64,000 nucleotides of DNA from Bacteroidota bacterium. GTDB lineage: Bacteria > Bacteroidota > Bacteroidia > B-17B0 > Aurantibacillaceae. Shown piece after piece: positions 9,924-20,128 of the stretch; positions within the stretch are counted from its first letter, which is position 1, and every line of letters begins with the position of its first letter. The position numbers and the translations under genes are program-made. The stretch is from assembly GCA_016702705.1 (NCBI GenBank), contig JADJDM010000012.1, positions 62,001 to 126,000 on the forward strand. Reading direction: 5' to 3'. Below the pieces are notes generated by a model, which worked only from the letters and a program-made list of their open reading frames with translations, was not told the origin of the DNA and did not search any database.

Positions 9924-11339
9924 TTAATATAATGGCTTGCCTTGATAGAAGTCTAATACTTTCAACTTAAAAATATAATCGTACTTAGCATTCAATACAT
10001 CTGATTGTGATTTTAACCAACGGTTTTTTGCAGTACTAAATTCAAACGCACTAATTGCACCAGCATCATACTTTTGTTTAGTAAAATTGTAGGATTGTTC
10101 CGCCGCCTGTTCTGCAATTTTAGCTGCATTGTATTTATTAAACGAAGACTGAGCATCTGCAAAAGCTTGTGCAATTGTTTTGTACAATTGCTGTTTTGTT
10201 AAATCGTAATTATATTTCGAATTTAATGTTTGCAACTTAGCTGTTTTAATAGATGAATAAGTTGAAAGTCCGTTAAACAAAGGAACGTTTAAGGTAAAAC
10301 CAACACTTTTATTTACGTTATCTTTAAACTGATCTGCAAAAGGAGTTTTTTCTAAAACTGGTATTGAAATTTCATTTGGGTCCATAACAGGAATTCCAGA
10401 ACCTGTAGCATACACATTATACAAACCCGTTGGACTGTAACTCACAACTCTTTGCCCCAATCCCGAATAACCAGTTCCAATTGAACCACTAAAACTTAAT
10501 GATGGACTAACTCTCCCACGTGCAGCTGCCAATGATTTTTCGGAAGAAAGTAAACTGTACTCTGCACTCTTAATATTGTGTTGATTTTTTAAAGCTGTTT
10601 GATAAACATCCCAAGCACTTGCATTTAATAATGCTTCTTGAGGTTCAGAAAAATCAGGTTGCTCAATATCGAAATTATTTAAAGTATCTAAGTTTATTAA
10701 TTGCTTTAAAGTAAGCATAGAAAGTGCGTAATTATTTTTTGCACTTACAAATGAAAACTCATCTGTTGCTAATTGCGCCGCTACATCAAACTCATTGCTT
10801 TTTGCTAAAGAGCCCGCATCCACTAATTTTTTCACTCTATCCAATTGCTCTTTCGAAATATCAACTTGGTTTTGAGAAATCTTAACCAATTCGTTATTGT
10901 ATATAACTTGCAAAAAATTAGTTGCAATGTTTAGTGCTAAATCATTTTTGCGTTGTTCAACTGTTTCTTTGGTTGCTAAATACGAATATTGATTTTGTTT
11001 AATGGTATTGTATTGGCTTAATCCACTCCACAAGGTAACTTGCGTTCCTAAATAAAAGTTTTGCGAAAGAACCGTACTATTTGCAAAGGTATTGGTATAT
11101 CTATCAATGGTTCTACCAATATTATAAGTATGAGTTGCCCCGCCGTTTAAAGTAGGAAGAATATTTGCTCTACTTTGCTCGTAACTAACTTTATTTATTT
11201 GTTGGTTAACATCTGCTTGCATAATAGAGATGTTATTTTTTATCCCTTGCTCAATACATTGTTGCAGCGTCCATTTTTGTTGTGCAAACATTGGGCTGAT
11301 TGCAAGTAACAAAACAACAATTAAAACCAGTTTTTTCAT
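9924..11339 (-). CDS. TolC family outer membrane efflux protein
   Basis: About 471 residues. The ATG at 11339 is preferred because it opens a clear signal peptide (MKKLVLIVVLLLAISPMFAQ); the frame runs on upstream to 11420 without plausible protein features. The mature part has two repeats with long amphipathic helices, starting with WTLQQCIEQGIKNN, the normal start of a TolC-family OEP domain, and ending with an aromatic-rich KVLDFYQGKPLY. It forms an operon with the downstream HlyD-like adaptor. Confidence 0.9.
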   Translation of the reverse strand: MKKLVLIVVLLLAISPMFAQQKWTLQQCIEQGIKNNISIMQADVNQQINKVSYEQSRANILPTLNGGATHTYNIGRTIDRYTNTFANSTVLSQNFYLGTQVTLWSGLSQYNTIKQNQYSYLATKETVEQRKNDLALNIATNFLQVIYNNELVKISQNQVDISKEQLDRVKKLVDAGSLAKSNEFDVAAQLATDEFSFVSAKNNYALSMLTLKQLINLDTLNNFDIEQPDFSEPQEALLNASAWDVYQTALKNQHNIKSAEYSLLSSEKSLAAARGRVSPSLSFSGSIGTGYSGLGQRVVSYSPTGLYNVYATGSGIPVMDPNEISIPVLEKTPFADQFKDNVNKSVGFTLNVPLFNGLSTYSSIKTAKLQTLNSKYNYDLTKQQLYKTIAQAFADAQSSFNKYNAAKIAEQAAEQSYNFTKQKYDAGAISAFEFSTAKNRWLKSQSDVLNAKYDYIFKLKVLDFYQGKPLY

Positions 11340-11503
11340 TAATCGGGGCATTTCAAAATTTTGATAAAAATAAGAAGAATAAATCAGCTTTAAATCAAGC
11401 AGATGAATATTATACTGCACAAAAAAGTATTTAAATCAGGTTATTAACGTTATAAGTTTGGTAATTATGGCAAAATTGTTGCACTTGCAGCAGAGATAGC
11501 ACT

Positions 11504-11511
11504 TATATTTG
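11504..11511 (+). promoter_or_regulatory. -7 promoter element directly before the vWA gene
   Basis: TATATTTG ends four bases before the ATG at 11516, so transcription would begin at or next to the start codon. Confidence 0.4.
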
Positions 11512-11515
11512 AAGA

Positions 11516-12895
11516 ATGGTAAAGAAAAAACTCATATTGGTTTTAACACTTTTTATGCTTGCTTTTGTAATAAGAGCGCAGCCTAAAACCAATAAAATTA
11601 CCCGAGTTCTCTTTGTTTTTGATGCTTCCAACAGCATGAAGTCGCAATTTGATGGAAAAGCGAAAATGGATCATGCTAAAAAACTATTCAATTCCTTAAT
11701 CGATAGCCTTAGTAAATTAAAGAATTACGAGTTTGCTCTACGCATGTATGGTTCAACTGTTAAATATCCTCCTGGAGATTGCAATGACACCAAACTGATT
11801 ATTCCTTTTAGCAAAAACAACATTCCAGCAATTAAAGCAAAAGTAAATGCAGCCAAACCTACAGGAATTACACCAATTGAGCATTCATTAATTTCATCTG
11901 CAAATGATTTCCCCGACAATAAAAACATAAACACTATTATTTTAATTACCGATGGAATTGAAGAATGTGGTGGTGACCCATGTGCTGCTCGTCAAAAACT
12001 ATATGAAAAAGGAATCATTTTTAAACCTTGTATTATTGGTATTGGTTTAACTAAAGAGCAAGCCAAAACGTTTGAATGTGTTGGAAATTATTTCAGTTAC
12101 GATGAAAATTCAAACGTAGTTAGCACAGTTGTAAATACGGTTTCTACCCAAACCATGAATAAAACAAGTGTGCAGGTTAATTTACTCGACCTTGGTTATA
12201 AACCAAACGAAACAAATGTAAATATGACTTTTTATGATGAAAAATCGGGAATGCCAATTTACAATTATGTCCACTCAATAAATAAATTTGGGAATCCTGA
12301 TACTGTTTTGTTAGATGAATTTAGAACGTATAAATTAGTTGCACATACCATTCCGCCAGTTGAAAAATCAGGAATTACATTAAGTGCAGGCATCCATAAT
12401 ATTATTGCTTTAGATGCCCCGCAAGGTTTATTGGAACTAAAACGCGAAACAGGAATTTATAATTATAACGAAAAGGTAAAATGTATTGTGCGAAAAAAAG
12501 GAGAAATGAATACACTGCACGTGCAACCTATGAACACAATGGAAAAATACATTGTTGGACAATACGATTTAGAAGTATTAACCTTGCCCCGCACTTATTT
12601 GTATGATGTCTCAATACAGCAAACATTACTAAAAACAATTTATATTGAAGATGCGGGAATGCTAAAATTAAAATGCAAAGAAGCTGGAGATGGCTGTATT
12701 ATGCAAGAAGTAAAAGGTGTTTTAAAATGGGTTTGCAATATAGATAGCAAAACCGATCAAACCTTTTATTTACAACCAGGTGATTACAGAATTACTTACC
12801 GCTCAAAAACATTAAAACAAAGCATTTATACCATCGAGAAAAAATTCACTGTTGTTTCTAATGAAATTGTGAATGTAGATTTGTTTAAACAGTAG
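11516..12895 (+). CDS. Secreted von Willebrand factor A domain protein
   Basis: A 459-residue protein with a signal peptide ending near VIRAQ. Residues about 27-205 are a vWA domain with an intact MIDAS (DASNSMKS, then a conserved Thr in PTGITP and Asp in ITDGIEECGG). The cysteine pattern CGGDPC suggests an exported, disulfide-bonded protein. The remaining 250 residues are beta-rich repeats of unknown type. Metal-dependent protein binding is the usual role of such domains; no partner gene is adjacent. The -7 element is almost touching the ATG. Confidence 0.8.
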   Translation: MVKKKLILVLTLFMLAFVIRAQPKTNKITRVLFVFDASNSMKSQFDGKAKMDHAKKLFNSLIDSLSKLKNYEFALRMYGSTVKYPPGDCNDTKLIIPFSKNNIPAIKAKVNAAKPTGITPIEHSLISSANDFPDNKNINTIILITDGIEECGGDPCAARQKLYEKGIIFKPCIIGIGLTKEQAKTFECVGNYFSYDENSNVVSTVVNTVSTQTMNKTSVQVNLLDLGYKPNETNVNMTFYDEKSGMPIYNYVHSINKFGNPDTVLLDEFRTYKLVAHTIPPVEKSGITLSAGIHNIIALDAPQGLLELKRETGIYNYNEKVKCIVRKKGEMNTLHVQPMNTMEKYIVGQYDLEVLTLPRTYLYDVSIQQTLLKTIYIEDAGMLKLKCKEAGDGCIMQEVKGVLKWVCNIDSKTDQTFYLQPGDYRITYRSKTLKQSIYTIEKKFTVVSNEIVNVDLFKQ

Positions 12896-12896
12896 A

Positions 12897-13001
12897 AAGA
12901 ATCAAGACAGCAAGAGTCAAGATGCAGGACAGTTTATTCGCAAAATGATTTTTCATCTTTCACGCGTTGTCTTGACTCTTGATTCCTGTCGTCTTGATTC
13001 A
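12897..13001. repeat. Imperfect inverted repeat between convergent genes
   Basis: The left arm GAATCAAGACAGCAAGAG and following AGTCAAGA recurs in inverse orientation on the right (GACTCTTGATTCCTGTC, GTCTTGATTC). The motif AATCAAGAC/GTCTTGATT is also seen at about 30873-30885, so this is a dispersed intergenic repeat rather than a simple terminator. Confidence 0.5.
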
Positions 13002-13020
13002 CATCTAAAAAATAAATCTC

Positions 13021-13944
13021 TTAAGGTAATGTTATAGTTGTTGTATACGTTCCAATAGTAAGCGTTGCTAGTAAATCACATGCCCCGCTGCCAAAATTAA
13101 TTATTCGGGTTTGTTTTCCTTGAGGAGTAAATTCAACAACACCTTGTATAAATGGGTGGCGGTGAGCATACGTGCTTGGAGCACAATTAAAATCTCTTAC
13201 TAATTGAGAAGTAATATTTGCAGTGTATGAATTACCTTGAGCAGTAACGCCACTTGACGAACCTGTTAAACCTACACGTGCTTTTGTCCATACAATTGGA
13301 ATCGTATCGTTTCTATAAACATTTGTATCAGCTGTGTTTAATAATGTTTTGTAACGTGTACAATTCCAAGTTACAATGCCTCCATCTGTTTTTGTAACAG
13401 AAATATCAGAAGTAATGGTCCAAGTGATGTTAGTTGATTGCGGATTAAAACCTGCCGCAGTAGTATTTTGAATGGATTTACTATTGATTGTAATTGCGTT
13501 TCCATCTACTTTATAATTAGAAGCAGTTACAACGCATTTAAATCCTGGGCTTCTATATCTTTTTGCCCCGTTTGTTGATTGTGAATAATCATAGGTTAAG
13601 GAACCACTTCTTGTTCTTCCATCCGAGCAAACAGTATTGTTAAAAGTAACAGTTACTCTTTTTAATGTAGTATCAATTACAATTGATGATGCACAAGTAG
13701 TTAAAAATGCTTCATCTGTTGGTTGAATTCCACGGTATGTGCTTAATGTATTATTAGAATTGTCTAAAGCTTGGTTACCAATTAAAACAATATCGTTAGC
13801 CATGTTTTCCGAATAAGAATTATCAGAAGCGGCTGCGGTATCCTTATCTTGTTCTGGGTCTTCTTTTTTGTCTTTTTTGCAGGCTACTATCGATAGTGAC
13901 AGAACCAAAATTAACAAACTTGTTTTTGCGATTATCTTTTTCAT
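13021..13944 (-). CDS. Hypothetical lipoprotein
   Basis: A 307-residue protein with a lipoprotein signal (SLSIVAC) followed by a Lys/Asp/Glu-rich linker (KKDKKEDPEQDKD). The mature domain is Thr/Ser/Asn-rich and beta-strand-like with four scattered cysteines, a family seen repeatedly in Bacteroidota genomes without assigned role. It lies upstream of rodA's stop in the opposite-neighbour position and is probably its own unit. Confidence 0.7.
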   Translation of the reverse strand: MKKIIAKTSLLILVLSLSIVACKKDKKEDPEQDKDTAAASDNSYSENMANDIVLIGNQALDNSNNTLSTYRGIQPTDEAFLTTCASSIVIDTTLKRVTVTFNNTVCSDGRTRSGSLTYDYSQSTNGAKRYRSPGFKCVVTASNYKVDGNAITINSKSIQNTTAAGFNPQSTNITWTITSDISVTKTDGGIVTWNCTRYKTLLNTADTNVYRNDTIPIVWTKARVGLTGSSSGVTAQGNSYTANITSQLVRDFNCAPSTYAHRHPFIQGVVEFTPQGKQTRIINFGSGACDLLATLTIGTYTTTITLP

Positions 13945-14006
13945 GATGAATGATTTTTAAGTAAGACTCGGATAAAAGACAAAGGTTTAATCTGTAGAAA
14001 AAAAAA

Positions 14007-15308
14007 TTATCTCAAGATTTGTAAACGATTTGCATCTAGCTTAATAAAGATAAACAATAAAATGGTAAAACTCCACAAAGACGAGCCTCCGTAGCTAAAG
14101 AAGGGTAGTGGAATTCCAATTACAGGTGCTAAGCCAATCGTCATACCAATATTAATTGCTAAATGGAAAAACAAAATGGCAGCTACTCCGTAACCATATA
14201 TTCTACTAAAAGGAGAGCGTTGCCTTTCTGCCATAAAAATAACGCGCAGCATTAACGCAATGAGTAATGAAATAACAATACTTGTTCCAACAAAGCCCCA
14301 CTCTTCACCAACAGTACAAAAAATAATATCAGTATCTTGCTCGGGCACAAAATCATATTTTGTTTGTGTTCCTTTTAGATATCCTTTGCCCCAAAATCCT
14401 CCAGAGCCAATTGCAATTTTAGCTTGATTAACATTGTAACCTTCTTTCTTCATGTTAACTTCACCTCTTCCTAACAATACATCAATACGTGTTTTTTGAT
14501 GCGGCTCCATTTTATCGTACACATAACTTGCACCTGCAACCATTGATACTGCAGCTGATACACAAAGTGCCACGATGATAATACTTTTTCTATTTCTCTT
14601 AATAAATACAAACGATAGTAATGCGATGATTCCAATTACTGTGTACAAATAATAATCTTCAATTAACAAGGCAAGCACCATTAAGGTAATGGCTAAAAAA
14701 CCTATCAATATAAAATTTACCGATAAGCCTTCTCTATATAATACTGCAACAAAGGCCACAAAAACAATTGCCAATCCTGTTTCATCCTGAAGTAATTTGA
14801 TGATAATAAGCGGGGCAATAATAATGATACCTGCAATTACAGTGTTTTTATAATTCTTAATTAAGGAAGAAAGATTTGACTTAACACTTTCTACTTTTAA
14901 ATTTACATTACTTAAAAATTTAGCGAGTGCCAAGTTGGTTGCAAACTTCATGAACTCGGCGGGTTGGATTCCAAAATCGCCAAACCTAAACCAGGAGCGA
15001 CTTCCTTTTACCTCACGACCTAAATAAGGAACTGCAATACAGGCGACCACAAATATTCCGTAAAACACATAGGCAAAAACCGTATAAAATCCAGAATCGA
15101 TAATTAAAATTAGAATTGCCAAAAATGCACCGCCGCCAATCCATAGTAATTGCTTACCATATTTTTGCGACATATCAAAAATATTAGAATGCTCTTCATT
15201 ATACACGGCTGCATAAATATTTAACCAACCCATAAAAACGAGCAGTACATATATGAAAACCGTCCAGCGGTCAACATTATAAAACAGTTTATGTTCGTCT
15301 TTTCTCAC
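14007..15308 (-). CDS. rodA: Peptidoglycan glycosyltransferase RodA
   Basis: A 433-residue SEDS-family polytopic membrane protein that polymerises glycan strands during cell elongation together with PBP2. Visible hallmarks are the multiple hydrophobic segments, QPAEFMKF, EQDTDIIFC, GEEWGFVG and the C-terminal PFFSYGGSS. It is the last gene of mreC-mreD-mrdA-rodA and its ATG shares a base with the mrdA stop, showing translational coupling. Confidence 0.95.
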   Translation of the reverse strand: MRKDEHKLFYNVDRWTVFIYVLLVFMGWLNIYAAVYNEEHSNIFDMSQKYGKQLLWIGGGAFLAILILIIDSGFYTVFAYVFYGIFVVACIAVPYLGREVKGSRSWFRFGDFGIQPAEFMKFATNLALAKFLSNVNLKVESVKSNLSSLIKNYKNTVIAGIIIIAPLIIIKLLQDETGLAIVFVAFVAVLYREGLSVNFILIGFLAITLMVLALLIEDYYLYTVIGIIALLSFVFIKRNRKSIIIVALCVSAAVSMVAGASYVYDKMEPHQKTRIDVLLGRGEVNMKKEGYNVNQAKIAIGSGGFWGKGYLKGTQTKYDFVPEQDTDIIFCTVGEEWGFVGTSIVISLLIALMLRVIFMAERQRSPFSRIYGYGVAAILFFHLAINIGMTIGLAPVIGIPLPFFSYGGSSLWSFTILLFIFIKLDANRLQILR

Positions 15309-17170
15309 TAGTGTTTTTTAGGCTTTTTCGGTTTTTCTGGAGGAACATTTTTGCCAGTAATTAAATCAGCTTCCATCATGCGCTTCTCCATATCCTTACG
15401 TTCCACTTTTCCTTTTAAATATTTTTCAATCATCAAACTCGAAATCGGTGCTGCCCATGTGCCACCAAATCCAGCGTTTTCAACTACACAAGCAATTGCA
15501 ATTTTAGGATTGTCTCTTGGAGCAAAAGCAACAAAAACCGCGTGATCTTTTCCATGAGGATTTTGTGCTGTACCTGTTTTACCACAAAAAGGAATGTCTT
15601 TTATTTTGGATGCTGCTGCTGTTCCTGCCTCAACTACCTTTGCCATACCTTCAATAACGTTATCGTAGTATTCAACTTTTTGCACAGCGGTGTAATTTTT
15701 AACTAAATATTTTTTATCAATTGGTTTGCCTGTTACCGTTCCTTTTACAACGTGTGGTGTATAATAAAATCCTTTGTTGGCAATTGCACACATTACATTT
15801 GCCATTTGAATTGGGACAATGGTTAACTCTGCTTGTCCAATTCCTAAAGAAACAATGGTGTTTGAGCGCCAGCCATTTTCTCCAAATACTTTATTGTAGT
15901 ATTTTATACTTGGTACGTTTCCTGGTTTTTCAAATGGGATATCATACTCTAACTTTTTTCCTACACCAAAACTCATAACGGCATCTCTCCAATGTTGATA
16001 GCCATCTTTAAATTTTGGATAAGCCTTTTGATCTACAATGCTTCTAAACACATAACTATAATATGAATTACATGAATACTGAATAGATGAAGTTAAGTTT
16101 GCAGCTGGATGGCCATGGCAAGCGGGCTTGCCTCCCATTGGTGGATAACCATGGGCACAAGGATAAACTGTACCAACATTTAATACGCCATCATTTTGTC
16201 CAATCAATGCATCAATTAATTTAAAAATAGAACCTGGAGGATACATGGCTTGGGTTGCACGATTAAATAAAGGATTGTACAAAGTATCCAAATACATTCT
16301 TGAAAATGCTTTTCCTCTATCATGTCCAACTAATTCATTTGGATCATATGTTGGTGAAGAAACAATTGCTAATATCTCTCCTGTTGATGGTTCAATAGCA
16401 ACGATACTTCCTTTTTTTCCCATCATTAGTTTTTCGCCATACTCTTGTAGGTCTGCATCAATGGTGCAATAAATTCCTGTACCAGCAACCCCAGCAGTGT
16501 CAAGCTTTCCATTCATGTACTTTTCTTTCTCTTGATTGTGAACATCAACCAAAACAATACGTACACCTTTTTGTCCGCGAAGTAATTCTTCGTATGAGCG
16601 CTCCATTCCGCTAGCACCTATGTAATCACCTTCATTATAATATGGATCTTTAGCCGCCTTTTCTTTACTAACCTCACCAATATATCCTAATAAATGCGGG
16701 GCAAGTTTTCGAGGATATGAACGCACACTTCTTTTTTGGAAAAAGAAACCTGTGAACCGGTACATCTTCTCTTGAAGCTTGGCATAACTTTCAGAAGTTA
16801 ATGCTTTTTCGAAAATAGAAGATTTGCGGCGGCCATTTACGTACTTCGCTTTTTCAATTCGTTTTATGAAAATCTTTTTATCTATGCCTAATACTTTGCA
16901 TAAGGCCATTGTATCACAACCTTTAACGTCAATAGGCACAACCATTAAATCATAAGAAGGTTCGTTTACAACCAATTTTTTTCCATTCCGATCAAACACA
17001 AAGCCACGTGGAGGATAATCCGTTAAGTACCTGAACGCATTTTGATTTGCAGCTTCTTTATACTGGTCGTCGACATTTTGAATATAGAATAGCCGGCAGA
17101 TATAAATAATTGCCACCAACACAAAAAATCCACCAATAAAATATTGTCTGTTAGATAACTGATTGTTCAT
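15308..17170 (-). CDS. mrdA: Penicillin-binding protein 2 (peptidoglycan transpeptidase)
   Basis: A 620-residue class B PBP with one N-terminal membrane anchor. The catalytic motifs are present: SxxK at Ser314 (PPGSIFK), SxN at residues 366-368 (SCN) and KTG at 531-533 (GKTGTAQ). The N-terminal pedestal contains the usual RGFVFDRNG motif. It crosslinks peptidoglycan during elongation as partner of RodA. It overlaps mreD by 4 bases and rodA by 1. Confidence 0.95.
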   Translation of the reverse strand: MNNQLSNRQYFIGGFFVLVAIIYICRLFYIQNVDDQYKEAANQNAFRYLTDYPPRGFVFDRNGKKLVVNEPSYDLMVVPIDVKGCDTMALCKVLGIDKKIFIKRIEKAKYVNGRRKSSIFEKALTSESYAKLQEKMYRFTGFFFQKRSVRSYPRKLAPHLLGYIGEVSKEKAAKDPYYNEGDYIGASGMERSYEELLRGQKGVRIVLVDVHNQEKEKYMNGKLDTAGVAGTGIYCTIDADLQEYGEKLMMGKKGSIVAIEPSTGEILAIVSSPTYDPNELVGHDRGKAFSRMYLDTLYNPLFNRATQAMYPPGSIFKLIDALIGQNDGVLNVGTVYPCAHGYPPMGGKPACHGHPAANLTSSIQYSCNSYYSYVFRSIVDQKAYPKFKDGYQHWRDAVMSFGVGKKLEYDIPFEKPGNVPSIKYYNKVFGENGWRSNTIVSLGIGQAELTIVPIQMANVMCAIANKGFYYTPHVVKGTVTGKPIDKKYLVKNYTAVQKVEYYDNVIEGMAKVVEAGTAAASKIKDIPFCGKTGTAQNPHGKDHAVFVAFAPRDNPKIAIACVVENAGFGGTWAAPISSLMIEKYLKGKVERKDMEKRMMEADLITGKNVPPEKPKKPKKH

Positions 17171-17688
17171 GCTGCAATTCCATCCTTTCTATAAAACAAG
17201 AATTGAAAAATGTAAACAAATACAAAAGTCACGAAAGTACTTCCTACAACTTTTAATAAAGTAAAGCCTGCGTCTTCAAAACCGAATTCTTCTAAAAAGA
17301 AAAAGAATAAATGATGAGTAAGAATAAGTGGAAGCGCATAATACAAAAACCATGCATTGCCCATCATTTGAACAGTTGGTTTCATTGTGATTTCATATCC
17401 TTCTCTTGGCGATAATAATTTTAATGAATAAAAGCGTGCAAAGCCAAGCACAACGCATGCTGAAGCATGGATTCCCTGACTATCATAAAACACATCAACA
17501 GTTAAACCAATTACAAATGATAAAATTAAAACCAATAATGGCATGGTTTCAAAGGGCAGCATCAATAAAAACATAATGTATGGCAGGGGAACAAAATATG
17601 TTCCCAATGCAATGTTTTTAATAATTAATGTTTGTAATAAAACAAGAATCAAAAATCTCAAACTATTTTTCGCTATCTCACTTATCAT
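17167..17688 (-). CDS. mreD: Rod shape-determining protein MreD
   Basis: A 173-residue hydrophobic protein with five or so membrane segments, of typical MreD size. Sequence conservation in this family is weak, so the call rests on hydropathy, length and its position between mreC and mrdA with 4-base overlaps on both sides. Confidence 0.88.
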   Translation of the reverse strand: MISEIAKNSLRFLILVLLQTLIIKNIALGTYFVPLPYIMFLLMLPFETMPLLVLILSFVIGLTVDVFYDSQGIHASACVVLGFARFYSLKLLSPREGYEITMKPTVQMMGNAWFLYYALPLILTHHLFFFFLEEFGFEDAGFTLLKVVGSTFVTFVFVYIFQFLFYRKDGIAA

Positions 17689-18533
17689 TTTATCTTTACA
17701 GGGTTTGAGAGTAATTTTTCAAGAGAATCTTTTTCTGCACGGTAGTTATTGCCAATAACATAAACGTAATTCAATTTTTTAAAATCTGTTTTTAATCTAA
17801 CTTTTACGGTATAGAAAGCATCGCCTTGCTTACGTTCAAATTTTTCCACCACACCAACATTAATTCCTTCAGGAAAATAATCGGAGATAGCGCTTGTGCA
17901 AATTGTATCTCCAATAACCAAACGAACGTGTGTTGCAATATCTGTTAATGTTGCGTAACGGTAATCGCTGCCATCCCACGATAAAGGCCCGTAGGATCCG
18001 TCCTTTTTAACCTTACAAATAATTTTTTGTTCTTTATGCAATAACGATGTTGCAGTAGAAAAATTTGCCGATACATCTTTGATAACACCAACTACACCTT
18101 CACTATTAATTACAGCTTGATCTTTCAAGACACCTTGATTTGAACCGATGTTTAATGTAAGATAGTTTTTATCTAAATTACTTGTGCTATTAATAACCTT
18201 TGCGGCATGATAATTATATTTTTTTCTAAACAAACTATCGTTCTTAATAAAAATCGGTTCGCTGTTATTTAAAATATCGTAAGATGATTTCATTAAAGAA
18301 CGAAGTAGTGCGTTTTCTTCTGCTAGTTTTTTATTTTCTTCTTTCAATCCAAAATATTCTTTTGAATTTGCAACAGCACTATATAAGTTAGAAGAAACTG
18401 CATTAGAAGAATTAAAAATAGCTGTACTTTGATACGTTCTATTTTTAAGCATCAATAACACACAAATAATTTGCAATGCTATAAACAAAATGAAGTAGTG
18501 ATACTTATATAATAAACTCAATAAATTACGCAT
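17685..18533 (-). CDS. mreC: Rod shape-determining protein MreC
   Basis: A 282-residue protein with an N-terminal membrane anchor (about 12-29), a coiled coil containing KEYFGLKEENKKLAEENALLRSL (shown only in part: LKEENKKLAEEN), and the beta-rich periplasmic domain with NIGSNQGVLKDQAVI and VVGVIKDVS. It is the first gene of the elongation operon. mreB, commonly next to mreC, is not upstream here; a divergent MBOAT gene is. Confidence 0.93.
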   Translation of the reverse strand: MRNLLSLLYKYHYFILFIALQIICVLLMLKNRTYQSTAIFNSSNAVSSNLYSAVANSKEYFGLKEENKKLAEENALLRSLMKSSYDILNNSEPIFIKNDSLFRKKYNYHAAKVINSTSNLDKNYLTLNIGSNQGVLKDQAVINSEGVVGVIKDVSANFSTATSLLHKEQKIICKVKKDGSYGPLSWDGSDYRYATLTDIATHVRLVIGDTICTSAISDYFPEGINVGVVEKFERKQGDAFYTVKVRLKTDFKKLNYVYVIGNNYRAEKDSLEKLLSNPVKIK

Positions 18534-18706
18534 AAAAAATCAGATCAGAGGCTATTTCAGCATTTCAAAATTAACCTTTTAATACACTGATTTTTCAGGT
18601 TCTTTCAAAAGATTTTGACATTGTTTTTAGGCTATGTTAATAACGTGAATTTGCTCGTTTTCGAATCCCTAGCACCATTTCGAAACTTTACTTAATTTAG
18701 CATCAG

Positions 18707-20113
18707 ATGAGTTTTGTTTCGCTAAGCACTTTACTTTTTATTTCTGTAGTAATTGCAGTTAATGCGTTATTGCCTAAAAACAAACGGCACTACTGGCTAA
18801 TGCTAAGCAGTTTAGCCTTCATTAGCTTATTATCGTGGCAATCAGGTATTGTTTTGACACTGCTTTCTTCTTTCAATTTTTTGTTTGGAAAAAGAATCGA
18901 AAGTAGTCGAATAGCTTATCTGACAAGCATTTTAGTGAACGTACTAGCTATTGTTGCCTTTAACTACATTGGTTATTTCAATGAAAATTTATCCATTCAG
19001 ATACAGGAGGTTAATTTTAGTTTAAATGAATTCATCCTTGCTATTGGCCTCTCCTTTTACAGCATACAACACATTGCTTACCTTATAGATATTAAGAAAA
19101 ATAAGATTAAGCCCGAAACAAACTACCTACATTGTTTGTTTTGCAGCACCTACTTTCCAAAACTCATAAGTGGTCCCGTAACAAAACACCAGGAATTAAT
19201 AGGGTATGCGGGGCAAAACAACTTAGATAAAAAGTTATTTTTTTCTGGGTTTAACCGATTTTTGCTTGGACTTTTTAAAAAGCTAGTAGTTGCAGATAGT
19301 TTAGCGCCTTCTATTCACTCCATTTTTGATTTTAATAACGCATATCCCGGACTTACAATACTTACAGGCGGTCTATTATTCACCTTACAGTTGTATTTCG
19401 ATTTTTCGGGATACAGCGATATGGCAATTGGGGTAAGTAATATGCTGGGGATTAAACTTCCTGAAAACTTTAATATGCCACTTAGGGCTTTAAGTATTGG
19501 TGAGTTTTGGCGCAAATGGCACATGTCACTTATTCGTTTTTTTACCGAATACATTTTTTACCCAGTAAGCTACTATTTTAGAAAAAAGAAAAAACTGGCC
19601 GCTGCACTTGGTATAATCCTTACTTTTCTTGTTTCAGGCTTATGGCATGGGATTGGACTTACCTTTATTATCTGGGCACTTTGCCACCTAGTTTATTTGA
19701 TGTTTGAGTTAATTTTGCTAAAACGAAATAAGAGTATTTCAGTTCCAAGAAAAATCCTTGGTTGGTTGTATGTAATACTTGCTGTTTCATTCAGTAATAT
19801 TTTCTTTCGAATTAAAAGCACCGACTTATTACTGCTAAAATGTAAAAACCTATTTAGTCTAAGTAATTTTATACCTAAAGATTTTGCCACTGAGTTCTTT
19901 GCACCCATTGCTGTTGGTTGGCATCAGATAGAGCAGTTTAACTTTGGCGTTACGATGTTTTTCTGTCTGTCCTTTTTGTTATTCGAGAAAAAACTGAACC
20001 TACTTAGCAAGCGAGAAGAATACTCTGTCATATATACATACCTATTTATTATGCTCATTATTGTTTTCGGGGTTTTCAGTAATAGCGAACAGTTTATTTA
20101 CATGCAATTTTAA
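18707..20113 (+). CDS. MBOAT family O-acyltransferase (AlgI-like)
   Basis: A 468-residue polytopic membrane enzyme that transfers acyl groups, in AlgI and DltB relatives to extracytoplasmic polysaccharides or lipids. Family motifs are YFDFSGYSDMAIG, FWRKWHMSL and the catalytic His in SGLWHGIG. About ten hydrophobic segments are visible. No SGNH-type partner or polysaccharide genes lie beside it, so the acceptor is unknown. It is divergent from mreC and 15 bases upstream of riboflavin synthase. Confidence 0.9.
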   Translation: MSFVSLSTLLFISVVIAVNALLPKNKRHYWLMLSSLAFISLLSWQSGIVLTLLSSFNFLFGKRIESSRIAYLTSILVNVLAIVAFNYIGYFNENLSIQIQEVNFSLNEFILAIGLSFYSIQHIAYLIDIKKNKIKPETNYLHCLFCSTYFPKLISGPVTKHQELIGYAGQNNLDKKLFFSGFNRFLLGLFKKLVVADSLAPSIHSIFDFNNAYPGLTILTGGLLFTLQLYFDFSGYSDMAIGVSNMLGIKLPENFNMPLRALSIGEFWRKWHMSLIRFFTEYIFYPVSYYFRKKKKLAAALGIILTFLVSGLWHGIGLTFIIWALCHLVYLMFELILLKRNKSISVPRKILGWLYVILAVSFSNIFFRIKSTDLLLLKCKNLFSLSNFIPKDFATEFFAPIAVGWHQIEQFNFGVTMFFCLSFLLFEKKLNLLSKREEYSVIYTYLFIMLIIVFGVFSNSEQFIYMQF

Positions 20114-20116
20114 TCG

Positions 20117-20124
20117 TAAATTTG
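20117..20124 (+). promoter_or_regulatory. -7 element immediately before ribE
   Basis: TAAATTTG fits TAnnTTTG and ends four bases before the ATG at 20129, inside the 15-base gap after the MBOAT gene. It would give a leaderless transcript. Confidence 0.35.
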
Positions 20125-20128
20125 ACCC

